From: JADKBO01 sp037968395
GTDB taxonomy: Bacteria > Bacteroidota > Bacteroidia > Chitinophagales > Saprospiraceae
Assembly (NCBI GenBank): GCA_037968395.1
Contig: JBBKVK010000097.1
Span: forward strand, 1-6,879
Length of the DNA stretch: 6,879 bases
Direction: 5' to 3'
The notes under the pieces are model-generated. The model was not told the DNA's origin and ran no database searches. It was given only the letters and a program-made list of their open reading frames with translations. The translations under genes were made by a program, and so were the position numbers. The first letter of the stretch is position 1. Each line of letters starts with the position of its first letter. Below are positions 1 through 5,905 of this stretch, in pieces.

Positions 1-1
1 A

Positions 2-187
2 TTTTATAATACAGAAACTTCTAAAGAATTTTTAATTATTGAAATAATATATTTTTATGGTAGATTAAATAATATGCATGAAGTAGAGAAGTATATAAAT
101 AGTTTAAGTGAAATTTCAAGCAAATCCCGTTTTTATCATGAGATCGGAAGATACTTTATGGGAATTGAATTTAGGAAAATGGATTAA
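2..187 (+). CDS. C-terminal end of an unidentified protein (5' truncated by window edge)
   Basis: The frame is open from the first bases of the window and ends at TAA 185-187, giving 61 residues of a protein that begins outside the window. The visible part is rich in Phe, Tyr, Ile, Glu and Lys, reads as helical, and contains IIYFYGRLNNMHEVEKY near residues 23-31 and FYHEIGRYFMGIEF near residues 44-57. The spacing of aromatic and small residues faintly resembles the end of a TPR-like helical repeat, but this is only an impression. No catalytic motif is seen. The composition looks coding, with good AT-rich codon use and no internal stop. The attC-like palindrome at 196-263 begins only a few bases after the stop, so this may be the last gene of the unit preceding that element. 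Function unknown. Confidence 0.6.
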   Translation, partial: FYNTETSKEFLIIEIIYFYGRLNNMHEVEKYINSLSEISSKSRFYHEIGRYFMGIEFRKMD

Positions 188-195
188 TAACAGTA

Positions 196-263
196 GGTAA
201 CAAAGGCTACCACAGACATCTCGCCCTATCGGGACGAGCCGTCGGGTAGCCTAACCGTTATGC
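196..263 (+). repeat. attC-like palindromic element A
   Basis: AGGCTACC (204-211) pairs perfectly with GGTAGCCT (245-252). Outside this stem, GTAAC (197-201) faces GTTAT (257-261), giving four pairs plus one G-T wobble. Inside, CTCGCCC (220-226) pairs with GGG/CGAG (231-238) around one bulged A. Two nested stems with unpaired spacers, ending in CCGTTATGC, match the R''-L''-L'-R' layout and the length (68 bases) of integron attC sites. The element is visibly richer in GC than its surroundings. The DUF6090-type gene begins 31 bases after the G of GTTA. It could equally be a dispersed intergenic palindrome or act as a terminator for the upstream gene. Confidence 0.5.
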
Positions 264-287
264 TTCATTATAACAAACCGCTAACCA

Positions 288-1604
288 ATGATAAAATTCT
301 TTAGAAAAATTAGGCAAAATTTACTTTCCGAGGGAAAAACTGAAAAGTATTTAAAATATGCTTTAGGGGAGATAGTGCTTGTTGTGATAGGTATTATGAT
401 AGCTATTCAAATCAACAACGCCAATCAAAATCACTTAGATCGTAAGAGGCTTCAAGGTTACCTAAACAGCATTGCTCAAAATATAGAAAGTGACCTCAGA
501 AAGGCTGAAAAGATCAATAAAATTCGTCTGGAAGTTTTCCCTAAAGTGGCTTTTGCTAAGCGGCGTATGACTACGGAGTATTATCAATTTCGGTCTGAAG
601 TGTATGAAGAACAAATTTCACCAGATTATCGCTATAGCATAGCAAACATAGATTTTGTCTCTAAAGCCATCAATGACGTTTGGACTACAAGCTATTTGAC
701 GCCAAATCTCAGCGGCTTTGAATCCTTGAAAAGTTCTGGATTTTTAAGCCAACTGCAAGGTTCGGATTTAGAAAAAATCATTTTTGACTACTACAACCTC
801 ATTGATGATCTTATCACCACAGAAAATAATTACAACGCTAGCATTCTTAACTCATTTAACGAGTTTCTCAATGCTGGCCTGTCTGGCACGACTGCCTTTT
901 TCAATGCTGAAATTAGAGATTGGCAAAACGAAATAGGAGAACGGTATGTAGCAATGATGGATGAAGTTATGGAGCACCCCACTCTTATGCCCGTTTTCCT
1001 GTCGCCCTACGAGCTAATTATGAAGTATGAGAACATGCTAATTACCGGCAATGTTCTTAAGAAGATGATCATCAACGGAGAATCAACCTTTAACCAAGAA
1101 TCCCTTGATCAACTAGCCCATGTTTATGATCAATATGGCGACACACCCTATTCTAAAGTATTTAGATCTGGCTATCTTACTCGAGGTTATGATTACGCTA
1201 TAGCTAGTGCCTATAATAATAAAGGAGTTAATTTCGAATTTTTTGGAAGCCATGCAACACTTCAGTTTAAAGATGAACCGTGGGCTGTAGTATATTTTTA
1301 TTCTGGTCATGGTGTTCCAGACCCAAATAGAGTGAAAGACTTTTCAAACTTTGAAACCCTGAGACTAAAGCTAAGAGGTACCCAAGGTGGTGAGAAAGTT
1401 GCTATAGGTCTAAAGGATATATCCAACCCTACTGATGGCAGTGAAACCAAAGTGGAGCTCACCTTAACCAACGAGTGGCAATTTTATGATTTCCCCTTGA
1501 GTAAGTTTAAACCTACAAAACTAGAAGAGCTATTTATAGTCACCTCTTTTATTTCAGAAAACCAGGCCATGACCATAGAAGTTGAATCTATTGAATTTTT
1601 GTAG
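288..1604 (+). CDS. DUF6090-type membrane-anchored protein with extra C-terminal beta-rich domain
   Basis: This encodes 438 residues. The N-terminus (MIKFFRKIRQNLLSEGKT, then a basic/aromatic stretch) followed by one hydrophobic segment at about residues 26-43 ending in AIQINN is the hallmark of the DUF6090 family of Bacteroidota inner-membrane proteins, whose role is unknown to me. A mostly helical, charged region follows to about residue 290 and should lie in the periplasm. The last ~145 residues differ in character. They alternate beta-prone segments with turns and contain FETLRLKLRGTQGGEKVAIG (residues 355-374), a W-x-F-Y-D-F-P-L-S segment near 397-405, and a closing IEVESIEFL. That pattern resembles carbohydrate-binding or galactose-binding-like jelly-roll domains. 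As I know the family, DUF6090 proteins are usually nearer 250 residues, so this one looks extended. ATG 288 is chosen because it begins the conserved family N-terminus; no Shine-Dalgarno sequence is seen. The DUF6090 assignment is firm; the C-terminal fold is inferred. Confidence 0.85.
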   Translation: MIKFFRKIRQNLLSEGKTEKYLKYALGEIVLVVIGIMIAIQINNANQNHLDRKRLQGYLNSIAQNIESDLRKAEKINKIRLEVFPKVAFAKRRMTTEYYQFRSEVYEEQISPDYRYSIANIDFVSKAINDVWTTSYLTPNLSGFESLKSSGFLSQLQGSDLEKIIFDYYNLIDDLITTENNYNASILNSFNEFLNAGLSGTTAFFNAEIRDWQNEIGERYVAMMDEVMEHPTLMPVFLSPYELIMKYENMLITGNVLKKMIINGESTFNQESLDQLAHVYDQYGDTPYSKVFRSGYLTRGYDYAIASAYNNKGVNFEFFGSHATLQFKDEPWAVVYFYSGHGVPDPNRVKDFSNFETLRLKLRGTQGGEKVAIGLKDISNPTDGSETKVELTLTNEWQFYDFPLSKFKPTKLEELFIVTSFISENQAMTIEVESIEFL

Positions 1605-1650
1605 GCTGGTAGCGATTAAATGTTGAGTATATAAAAATAATGGGCTATAG

Positions 1651-1749
1651 AAAAAGTTGTCCGATAAGATGGTTGAATTTTACAAAGAATGGCAAGCTAA
1701 TTATTTAGAAATTATTGAAGTTATAAATAGAGAACTGGATAAGGATTAA
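1651..1749 (+). other. Orphan coding-like fragment
   Basis: After a TAG at 1648-1650 the frame stays open to TAA 1747-1749. From ATG 1669 it would encode 26 residues (MVEFYKEWQANYLEIIEVIN, then RELDKD), a plausible amphipathic helix with good coding composition. It may be the surviving C-terminus of a degraded gene, a very small gene, or chance. It lies between the DUF6090-type gene and a decayed palindrome. No start signal or partner is visible. Function unknown. Confidence 0.2.
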
Positions 1750-1765
1750 AAAACGAAAGCACAAC

Positions 1766-1841
1766 AATGGCTATAAGTAATTACTTGTTATCGCCCGAGT
1801 TGGAAAGTTAATTGCTAAATCACGCAACTACTCATATCATT
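1766..1841. repeat. Decayed intergenic palindrome
   Basis: AATG (1766-1769) pairs with CATT (1838-1841), and TATAAGTAATT (1772-1782) faces AACTACTCATA (1826-1836) with two mismatches, so an imperfect stem can close over a loop of roughly 45 bases. The phrase ACAACAATGGCTATAAGTAA resembles intergenic palindromes I associate with Bacteroidota genomes, from memory only. The right arm looks eroded and no clean GTTA core follows it. This may be a worn relative of elements A and B, and it occupies part of the 537-base gene-poor stretch 1605-2141. Confidence 0.35.
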
Positions 1842-1909
1842 AGATAAATAAAAAGACCTTTTGTAAAAATCAAAATCAATAAATAATCGAATCAAAACAG
1901 TAGCAAGAC

Positions 1910-2032
1910 TCAATTTAACTCCTTATCATTATCACGAAACAAAAACACTTGCAAAAGGAAAAACCCTATAAGGATAGCCGTATAATTTATGCCGTCTTTT
2001 CGATACTGAAATACATCCACCACTTTTGACAT
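1910..2032 (-). CDS. Possible 40-residue membrane peptide on the minus strand, inside repeat copy 1
   Basis: On the minus strand ATG at 2032 opens a 40-codon frame ending at TGA (1910-1912). It begins MSKVVDVFQYRKDGINYTAI, continues with a hydrophobic stretch (about residues 18-32, ILIGFFLLQVFLF), and ends in a charged tail RDNDKELN. This would make a single-span small membrane peptide. An AGG lies two bases before the ATG, too close to be a convincing ribosome site. The frame covers almost exactly the ~110-base repeat. In the second copy (2864-2974) the same frame begins MSKVVNVFQYQKDGIN and is then broken by TAG and a one-base insertion. Either copy 1 is a surviving small gene with a dead paralogue, or both are remnants or non-coding repeats. 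I do not recognise the family. Confidence 0.25.
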   Translation of the reverse strand: MSKVVDVFQYRKDGINYTAILIGFFLLQVFLFRDNDKELN

Positions 2033-2033
2033 T
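1924..2033 (+). repeat. ~110-bp direct repeat, copy 1
   Basis: Positions 1924-2033 match 2864-2974 with about seven substitutions and one single-base indel counted by eye, that is roughly 93% identity. Shared blocks include ACGAAACAAAAACACTTGCA and TACTGAAATACAT. Weaker similarity continues perhaps 20-30 bases upstream of both copies. The copies are direct repeats about 940 bases apart and bracket the small lipoprotein gene. No terminal inverted repeats or target duplication are visible. Confidence 0.9.
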
Positions 2034-2095
2034 GCCTCACATGTTTATATAGGGTAGAAATAACACTTCAAAACTAAAAATACTACCTATTTGAC

Positions 2096-2103
2096 TATAT
2101 TTG
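2096..2103 (+). promoter_or_regulatory. Possible Bacteroidota -7 promoter box
   Basis: TATATTTG fits the Bacteroidota -7 consensus TAnnTTTG and lies 38 bases before the lipoprotein ATG. No TTG-type -33 box stands at the expected 17-19-base spacing, so the match may be chance in AT-rich DNA. Confidence 0.25.
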
Positions 2104-2141
2104 ATACGAATTTTATAATAATGACTTTTAACATGTAGACG

Positions 2142-2627
2142 ATGAAAATAATATTATTCTTTTTGCTAGCATTAATTCTATTTTCCTGTTCATCTGAGAA
2201 TCAGAGTTTAGTAATTGATCAAGTCGAAATTTTTGAAGTAGTAGATCCTAATACTGCAATATTAACTAATGAACTAAGTGGTGATTACATTGGGGCAAAG
2301 ATGACAAATCATTTTCCATTTGAAAAAACGCCAGTTCTTTTTCTTGATTCTATCAAAATACTTGAAAAAGGATATAATCAAACGCTTGGAATTGAACTTG
2401 TTTCTTTAGATAGCCTGAAATTAAACGATAATTCTAAAAAATTCATTGGCGATGGAAATACAATGGAAAGTGAAACTTTATCATATATTCGACAAGAGGG
2501 AACTTACTCTGGGACAAGGTTGTATTTAATTAGGGAAGTAAAAGAAATATGGACTACTTCTTCCTATTCTCACAATGTTCCACAAGGGACTATATTTTAT
2601 ACAGGTTTTTATAGAAATAAGGGTTAA
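2142..2627 (+). CDS. Small unidentified lipoprotein
   Basis: This encodes 161 residues. Residues 1-15 (MKIILFFLLALILFS) form a short hydrophobic signal followed by Cys16 in the lipobox-like L-F-S-C, then Ser-Ser-Glu-Asn, so the product should be lipidated and carried to the envelope. The mature part has no motif I recognise. It is mixed, with beta-prone stretches such as QSLVIDQVEIFEVV and GTRLYLIREVKEIW, and ends near GTIFYTGFYRNKG. ATG 2142 is supported because it starts the signal peptide; no Shine-Dalgarno sequence precedes it. The gene stands alone, 537 bases from the gene upstream and 447 from the one downstream, and is bracketed by the two copies of the ~110-base direct repeat. It may therefore belong to a duplicated or inserted unit. 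The lipoprotein call is solid; the function is unknown. Confidence 0.8.
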   Translation: MKIILFFLLALILFSCSSENQSLVIDQVEIFEVVDPNTAILTNELSGDYIGAKMTNHFPFEKTPVLFLDSIKILEKGYNQTLGIELVSLDSLKLNDNSKKFIGDGNTMESETLSYIRQEGTYSGTRLYLIREVKEIWTTSSYSHNVPQGTIFYTGFYRNKG

Positions 2628-2629
2628 GT

Positions 2630-2651
2630 AAATCTCATTAAAATGATATTT
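2630..2651 (+). terminator. Weak AT-rich hairpin after the lipoprotein gene
   Basis: AAATCTCATT (2630-2639) pairs with AATGATATTT (2642-2651) at nine of ten positions, two bases after the stop codon. The stem is AT-rich, the loop is very tight and no U-tract follows, so any terminator role is tentative. Confidence 0.25.
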
Positions 2652-2863
2652 AAAATAGCAAAGTAGAACGCCTAATAATACCATTTTTATTAAATAAAAC
2701 AGAGCTATTTTTCTTAATTTTGATCATTTATAACAAAGCATGAAAGCGTTTTAGGGTTGCTTATAGAAATTGTTTGAAATGATTTGTACAAGAAGATGGA
2801 TTTATGTTGTTTTCTTCAAAAAAATATTCAAGGATAAGGCTATCAAAAGTCAATCAAACTAAC

Positions 2864-2974
2864 TATCTTTATCACGAAACAAAAACACTTGCAAAAAGGA
2901 ATAACCCTATAAGGATAGCTGTCTAATTTATGCCGTCTTTTTGGTACTGAAATACATTCACCACTTTTGACATT
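2864..2974 (+). repeat. ~110-bp direct repeat, copy 2
   Basis: This is the second copy of the repeat at 1924-2033. It carries an extra A in the run after CACTTGC. The minus-strand reading frame that is open through copy 1 is interrupted here by TAG after 16 codons and by that indel. The copy sits in the 447-base spacer 2628-3074. The rest of that spacer shows no gene; it has only the weak hairpin at 2630-2651 and the GTTAGCGGC core at 3022. Confidence 0.9.
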
Positions 2975-3021
2975 TTATCTCATTCTTAAGTTTGGAACGG
3001 GTGTTGGATGTATTCCTTTGT

Positions 3022-3030
3022 GTTAGCGGC
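3022..3030 (+). other. GTTA core before the metallopeptidase gene
   Basis: GTTAGCGGC at 3022, in the context CTTTGTGTTAGCGGCAAGCT, resembles the right-end GTTA core of an attC-like site and lies 53 bases before the HEXXH gene's ATG. The cores at 257, 4121 and 5866 also precede a gene closely. Unlike elements A and B, I could not find a convincing left palindrome arm. It could be a solitary or eroded boundary, or chance. Confidence 0.25.
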
Positions 3031-3074
3031 AAGCTGGCAGATACTCAAAGTTTAACATTAAAAACAACAGACAG

Positions 3075-3986
3075 ATGAAAAAAAATGAAAACGGCAAACA
3101 AATAATTCTAGGATTATGTGTTTTGCTATTTGTATCCGTATCGAAAATATCAGCCCATTCATTTGAAAACCTGAATCCTTTGGTAGGACATAATATAAAA
3201 ACCTACTATAGTGAAGGCTCAAAAGAGCAAGCAGAAACAATGGCTATTCGGTGTGATAGTGTAATATCGTTTTATAAATCACTTATTGATTTTGAGCCTA
3301 CTGTTACTTTATTGGTATTATCGCCAGCTGATTGGAGTAAATACACCAATTTTCCTGTTTACGGAATGCCACATTATAATGATGCTCAAACGCTTATTGT
3401 CGCTTCTGATGACAATGATTTTTGGAAGAGCTTTATTCCGCCGTTAGACCAATTACCCTCCAAGCTTGCACAGCAAATTTCAAATACCTATTCCGACAAA
3501 AATGGTTCATTGACAATGCGAGGCTTTTTTGACTTATTGGCCATTCACGAATTAGGGCACGCATTTCATATACAAGGCGGACTTACAATGCAACGCAAAT
3601 GGATGGGAGAATTATTTGCCAACATTTTGCTTCATACATACATAGCGGAAAAAGAACCCGAATTAATACTTGCTTTAACAGTTTTTCCGCAAATGGTAGT
3701 ATCCTCAACAAATAAGAGTGATTTGAAATTTACCACATTAAATGAGCTTGAATCCAATTATGATCTGCTTGGTCAACAATACCCCAACAACTATGGTTGG
3801 TATCAATGCCGTTGGCACAAAGCCGCAGGAAAAATTTATGACGATGGAGGTACTAAGGCATTTAAAAAATTATGGCAGATATTAAAGAAACAGAAAGAAC
3901 CGTTAGATAATGTTGCATTTGCAAACCTGCTATCAAAAAAAGTACATAAAAGCGTTGCAAACGTTCAACTGAAATGGGACGAATAA
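3075..3986 (+). CDS. Secreted HEXXH metallopeptidase-like protein (gluzincin-like)
   Basis: This encodes 303 residues. Residues 1-27 look like a classical signal peptide: a basic start, a hydrophobic core IILGLCVLLFVSV, and likely cleavage after SKISA. The centre holds HELGH (158-162), the zinc-binding HEXXH motif with Glu159 as the expected catalytic base. Seventeen residues after His162 comes Glu179 in KWMGELFAN, placed like the third zinc ligand of gluzincins (HEXXH...E) and similar to the W-x-x-E-x-F-A pattern of that clan. The remainder is mostly helical, with GWYQCRWHKAAGKIYDDGG (241-259), a typical packing region for such enzymes. A zinc-dependent peptidase in the periplasm or outside the cell is a reasonable inference; substrate and family name are unknown. 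It could be an inactive relative, although all three ligand positions are present. ATG 3075 is chosen as it starts the signal peptide. The attC-like element B begins nine bases after the stop. Confidence 0.8.
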   Translation: MKKNENGKQIILGLCVLLFVSVSKISAHSFENLNPLVGHNIKTYYSEGSKEQAETMAIRCDSVISFYKSLIDFEPTVTLLVLSPADWSKYTNFPVYGMPHYNDAQTLIVASDDNDFWKSFIPPLDQLPSKLAQQISNTYSDKNGSLTMRGFFDLLAIHELGHAFHIQGGLTMQRKWMGELFANILLHTYIAEKEPELILALTVFPQMVVSSTNKSDLKFTTLNELESNYDLLGQQYPNNYGWYQCRWHKAAGKIYDDGGTKAFKKLWQILKKQKEPLDNVAFANLLSKKVHKSVANVQLKWDE

Positions 3987-3994
3987 AAGCCAGC

Positions 3995-4127
3995 CGCTAA
4001 CAGCGGTTTGGCGTAATGGCGGGTTCAGTGCTTCGTATGACAGTTTAATGCAAGATTCAAGTTCAGTTCTTCGATCGAACTTTTATTTTAAAAATCCACC
4101 ACTACGCCAAGCCACAAAACGTTATAG
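3995..4127 (+). repeat. attC-like palindromic element B
   Basis: The segment 4005-4022 (GGTTTGGCGTAATGGCGG) pairs with 4096-4113 (CCACCACTACGCCAAGCC) along 18 positions with two mismatches and one G-T wobble. Outside it, CTAAC (3997-4001) faces GTTAT (4121-4125), with short unpaired spacers of 3 and 7 bases. Inside the loop a second hairpin pairs AAGTTC (4059-4064) with GAACTT (4077-4082). A compact hairpin CCGCT-AAC-AGCGG (3994-4006) overlaps the left end. The length (133 bases), nested stems and terminal AACGTTATAGCC core match the plan of long integron attC sites. The amidase ATG lies 26 bases past the GTTA core. It may also end transcription of the metallopeptidase gene. A dispersed Bacteroidota intergenic repeat is the main alternative. 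Confidence 0.6.
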
Positions 4128-4146
4128 CCAATAATAAATTAACTAA

Positions 4147-5700
4147 ATGAGCAAACCAATAATTATTTTAGTCTGTTTTTTATTAACTATTTTAGGATGC
4201 CAATCCCCTAGGCAAATTCAGTTTATTGATATAACCGAATTAACAATAGCTGAAATTCAAAAAGCATATATTAACGGAACCTTGACAAGCGAGCAATTAG
4301 TAGCTGCATATTTGGAGAGAATTAATCAATTTGATAGCTTGATCAATTCAATAACCCGAATTAATCCCGATGCACTTTCTATGGCTATAGCCCTTGATGA
4401 AGAATATAAGAAAACGGGAGTCTTGCGACCACTACATGGAATCCCACTAATTGTTAAAGATAATATTAATACTAAAGGCCTTCAAACTACTGCGGGATCT
4501 TTATCTTTAAAGGATTTCATCCCAGAGGAAGATGCCTTTATAATTGAAAAGCTTACAAAAGCTGGTGCTGTAATAATAGCCAAATCTAACATGGCTGAAT
4601 GGGCCGCTACTCCTTGGGGCTCGTTCAGTTCTACGAATGGTGCCACTTTAAATGCTTATAATTTAGACTACTCATCAGCGGGTTCAAGTGGAGGAACCGG
4701 TTCAGCGATTGCAGCAAATTTTGGAGTCATTGGATTGGGTACTGATACAGGCGGCTCAGTAAGATTACCTGCTTCACATGGTTCGTTGGTAGGGTTTAGA
4801 CCCACAATGGGTTTAGTGAGTAGATCTGGGATTATTCCCGCAATTCTTCAATACGATATGCCAGGCCCCATGTGTCGTACTGTAGAAGATGCTACGCGTG
4901 TTTTAGAAATAATTGTGGGAAATGATATCGAAGATCCATTAACAAAATATTCCAATGGTAAAACACCAAATAACTATGTTCAATTTCTTCAAGAAGATGG
5001 TTTGAAAGGAGCCCGAATTGGTGTTCTACGTGAAATCAGCGAGACTGATCCTGATCCTGAAATTTTGGCTTTATTTGAAATAGCAATAATGGATATGAAG
5101 TCTATGGGTGCACAAATAATTGATTCTGTCCGCATTACTAATTTCGCCAACCTTAGTAAAAATGAATGGTGCGAAGAATTCAAACATGACCTTGAAACCT
5201 ATTTGACTACTTATGTTAAAAATGACACGCTTAAAACACTCGAGGATATTATCCGGATTGGCACAAAATCAGAGTTCACTGCTAAAATGTTGGACTTTGA
5301 TCTTGCCAAAATGATTGAGCATCCAGAAATTAAATGTCTAGATGTATATTCAGATCCAAATAGAATTGCTTTACGAAAGGCCGTTGAAAATCAAATGGAT
5401 TTGTTGAATTTGGATGCGCTGATCTATCCAACATGGAATGTAAAGCCATATAAGATGGATTCAATAGTCGAAGAATACGTCGGTTCTAATACAGCTGTTG
5501 TTGCACCTCCTACTGGTCAACCGGCAATTTCTGTTCCCATGGGCTTTATGCAAGACAATCTACCAACGGGAATAGAGTTTTTGGGTAGGATGTATTCTGA
5601 GCCTACTTTAATTAAATTAGCCTACTCTTACGAACAAGGAACAAAACACCGAAGATCACCAGATATGGAAAAGGCTATAGCAAAAGATAAAATACATTAA
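4147..5700 (+). CDS. Lipoprotein amidase of the amidase signature family
   Basis: This encodes 517 residues. Residues 1-17 form a hydrophobic signal ending in the lipobox I-L-G-Cys18, so the mature enzyme should be a lipoprotein facing the periplasm or outside. The rest is a full-length amidase signature enzyme. Lys104 lies in HGIPLIVKDNI, the cis-Ser is Ser180 in AGSSGGTGSA, and the nucleophile is Ser204 in GTDTGGSVRLPA; this completes the Ser-cisSer-Lys triad with family-like spacing. VGFRPTMGLVSRSGIIP and the C-terminal ALIYPTW...GQPAISVPMGF segments also match the family. These enzymes hydrolyse amide bonds. The closest style, by eye, is standalone peptide or aryl amidases, not the GatA subunit, since no GatB/GatC genes are nearby and GatA is not a lipoprotein. 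The substrate is unknown. ATG 4147 starts the signal peptide. The gene stands alone between element B and the inverted-repeat spacer at 5701-5905. Confidence 0.92.
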   Translation: MSKPIIILVCFLLTILGCQSPRQIQFIDITELTIAEIQKAYINGTLTSEQLVAAYLERINQFDSLINSITRINPDALSMAIALDEEYKKTGVLRPLHGIPLIVKDNINTKGLQTTAGSLSLKDFIPEEDAFIIEKLTKAGAVIIAKSNMAEWAATPWGSFSSTNGATLNAYNLDYSSAGSSGGTGSAIAANFGVIGLGTDTGGSVRLPASHGSLVGFRPTMGLVSRSGIIPAILQYDMPGPMCRTVEDATRVLEIIVGNDIEDPLTKYSNGKTPNNYVQFLQEDGLKGARIGVLREISETDPDPEILALFEIAIMDMKSMGAQIIDSVRITNFANLSKNEWCEEFKHDLETYLTTYVKNDTLKTLEDIIRIGTKSEFTAKMLDFDLAKMIEHPEIKCLDVYSDPNRIALRKAVENQMDLLNLDALIYPTWNVKPYKMDSIVEEYVGSNTAVVAPPTGQPAISVPMGFMQDNLPTGIEFLGRMYSEPTLIKLAYSYEQGTKHRRSPDMEKAIAKDKIH

Positions 5701-5713
5701 AACGTATTTTATC
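5686..5713 (+). terminator. Hairpin overlapping the amidase stop codon
   Basis: GATAAAATAC (5686-5695) and GTATTTTATC (5704-5713) form a perfect 10-base inverted repeat with an 8-base loop that contains the amidase stop codon. The stem has only two G-C pairs, and no T-tract follows on the + side, so termination would be weak. It could instead affect mRNA 3' stability. Confidence 0.4.
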
Positions 5714-5762
5714 AAACCATTGTGTGTAATTCCCCATATAAAGAAACTCCATTATTTTCTTG

Positions 5763-5872
5763 GGCAAACGTCAAATTTTTAGACTTTTTTCAAAATATTC
5801 AGAGTTAAAAAGTTGATAAAAGCCTATGAATAAAGACTTGTGAACAAAATTTACCTAAATTTGACGTTAGTC
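5763..5872 (+). repeat. Inverted repeat spacing the amidase and serine hydrolase genes (possible attC-like element)
   Basis: AACGTCAAATTT (5767-5778) and AAATTTGACGTT (5857-5868) are exact 12-base inverted repeats. Beyond one mismatch the arms extend by two further pairs and a wobble (GGC 5763-5765 against GTC 5870-5872). The right arm ends in GACGTTAGTC, a GTTA core 40 bases before the serine hydrolase ATG. The ~78-base loop is AT-rich and shows no strong second hairpin, so the likeness to an attC site is weaker than for elements A and B. It could instead be an operator-like or transcript-stem structure. Confidence 0.4.
5856..5863 (+). promoter_or_regulatory. Possible -7 promoter box before the serine hydrolase
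   Basis: TAAATTTG fits the TAnnTTTG -7 consensus of Bacteroidota. A TTG at 5838-5840 lies 15 bases upstream, shorter than the usual 17-19. The box overlaps the right arm of the inverted repeat, so the sequence may be conserved for another reason. Confidence 0.25.
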
Positions 5873-5905
5873 AGAATTTGAAAAACTGTACTTTCCTGAA
5901 ATAAA

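Noticed and set aside
1113..1310. 65-codon open frame on the minus strand inside the DUF6090-type gene
   Set aside because: It lies wholly within a confident coding region, has unlikely composition (long Ile/Ser/Lys runs) and no signals of its own.
2728..2775. Possible further attC-like site around TATAACAAAGCATGAAAGCG
   Set aside because: TAACAAAGC resembles the left end of element A, but the arms do not pair convincingly and no GTTA core follows.
1924..2974. Insertion sequence or CRISPR array
   Set aside because: Only two repeat copies exist, about 940 bases apart, with no transposase, no terminal inverted repeats, no regular spacers and no cas genes.
3058..3240. 60-codon minus-strand frame over the start of the metallopeptidase gene
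   Set aside because: It is a shadow of the signal-peptide region of the + strand gene; its hydrophobic look comes from the complementary sequence.
4989..5183. 64-codon minus-strand frame inside the amidase gene
   Set aside because: It overlaps a well-supported catalytic enzyme and shows no recognisable motif.
4147..5700. GatA subunit of the Glu-tRNA(Gln) amidotransferase
   Set aside because: The triad is shared across the amidase signature family, but the lipobox signal, the absence of gatB/gatC and the peptide-amidase-like motifs argue for a standalone envelope amidase.
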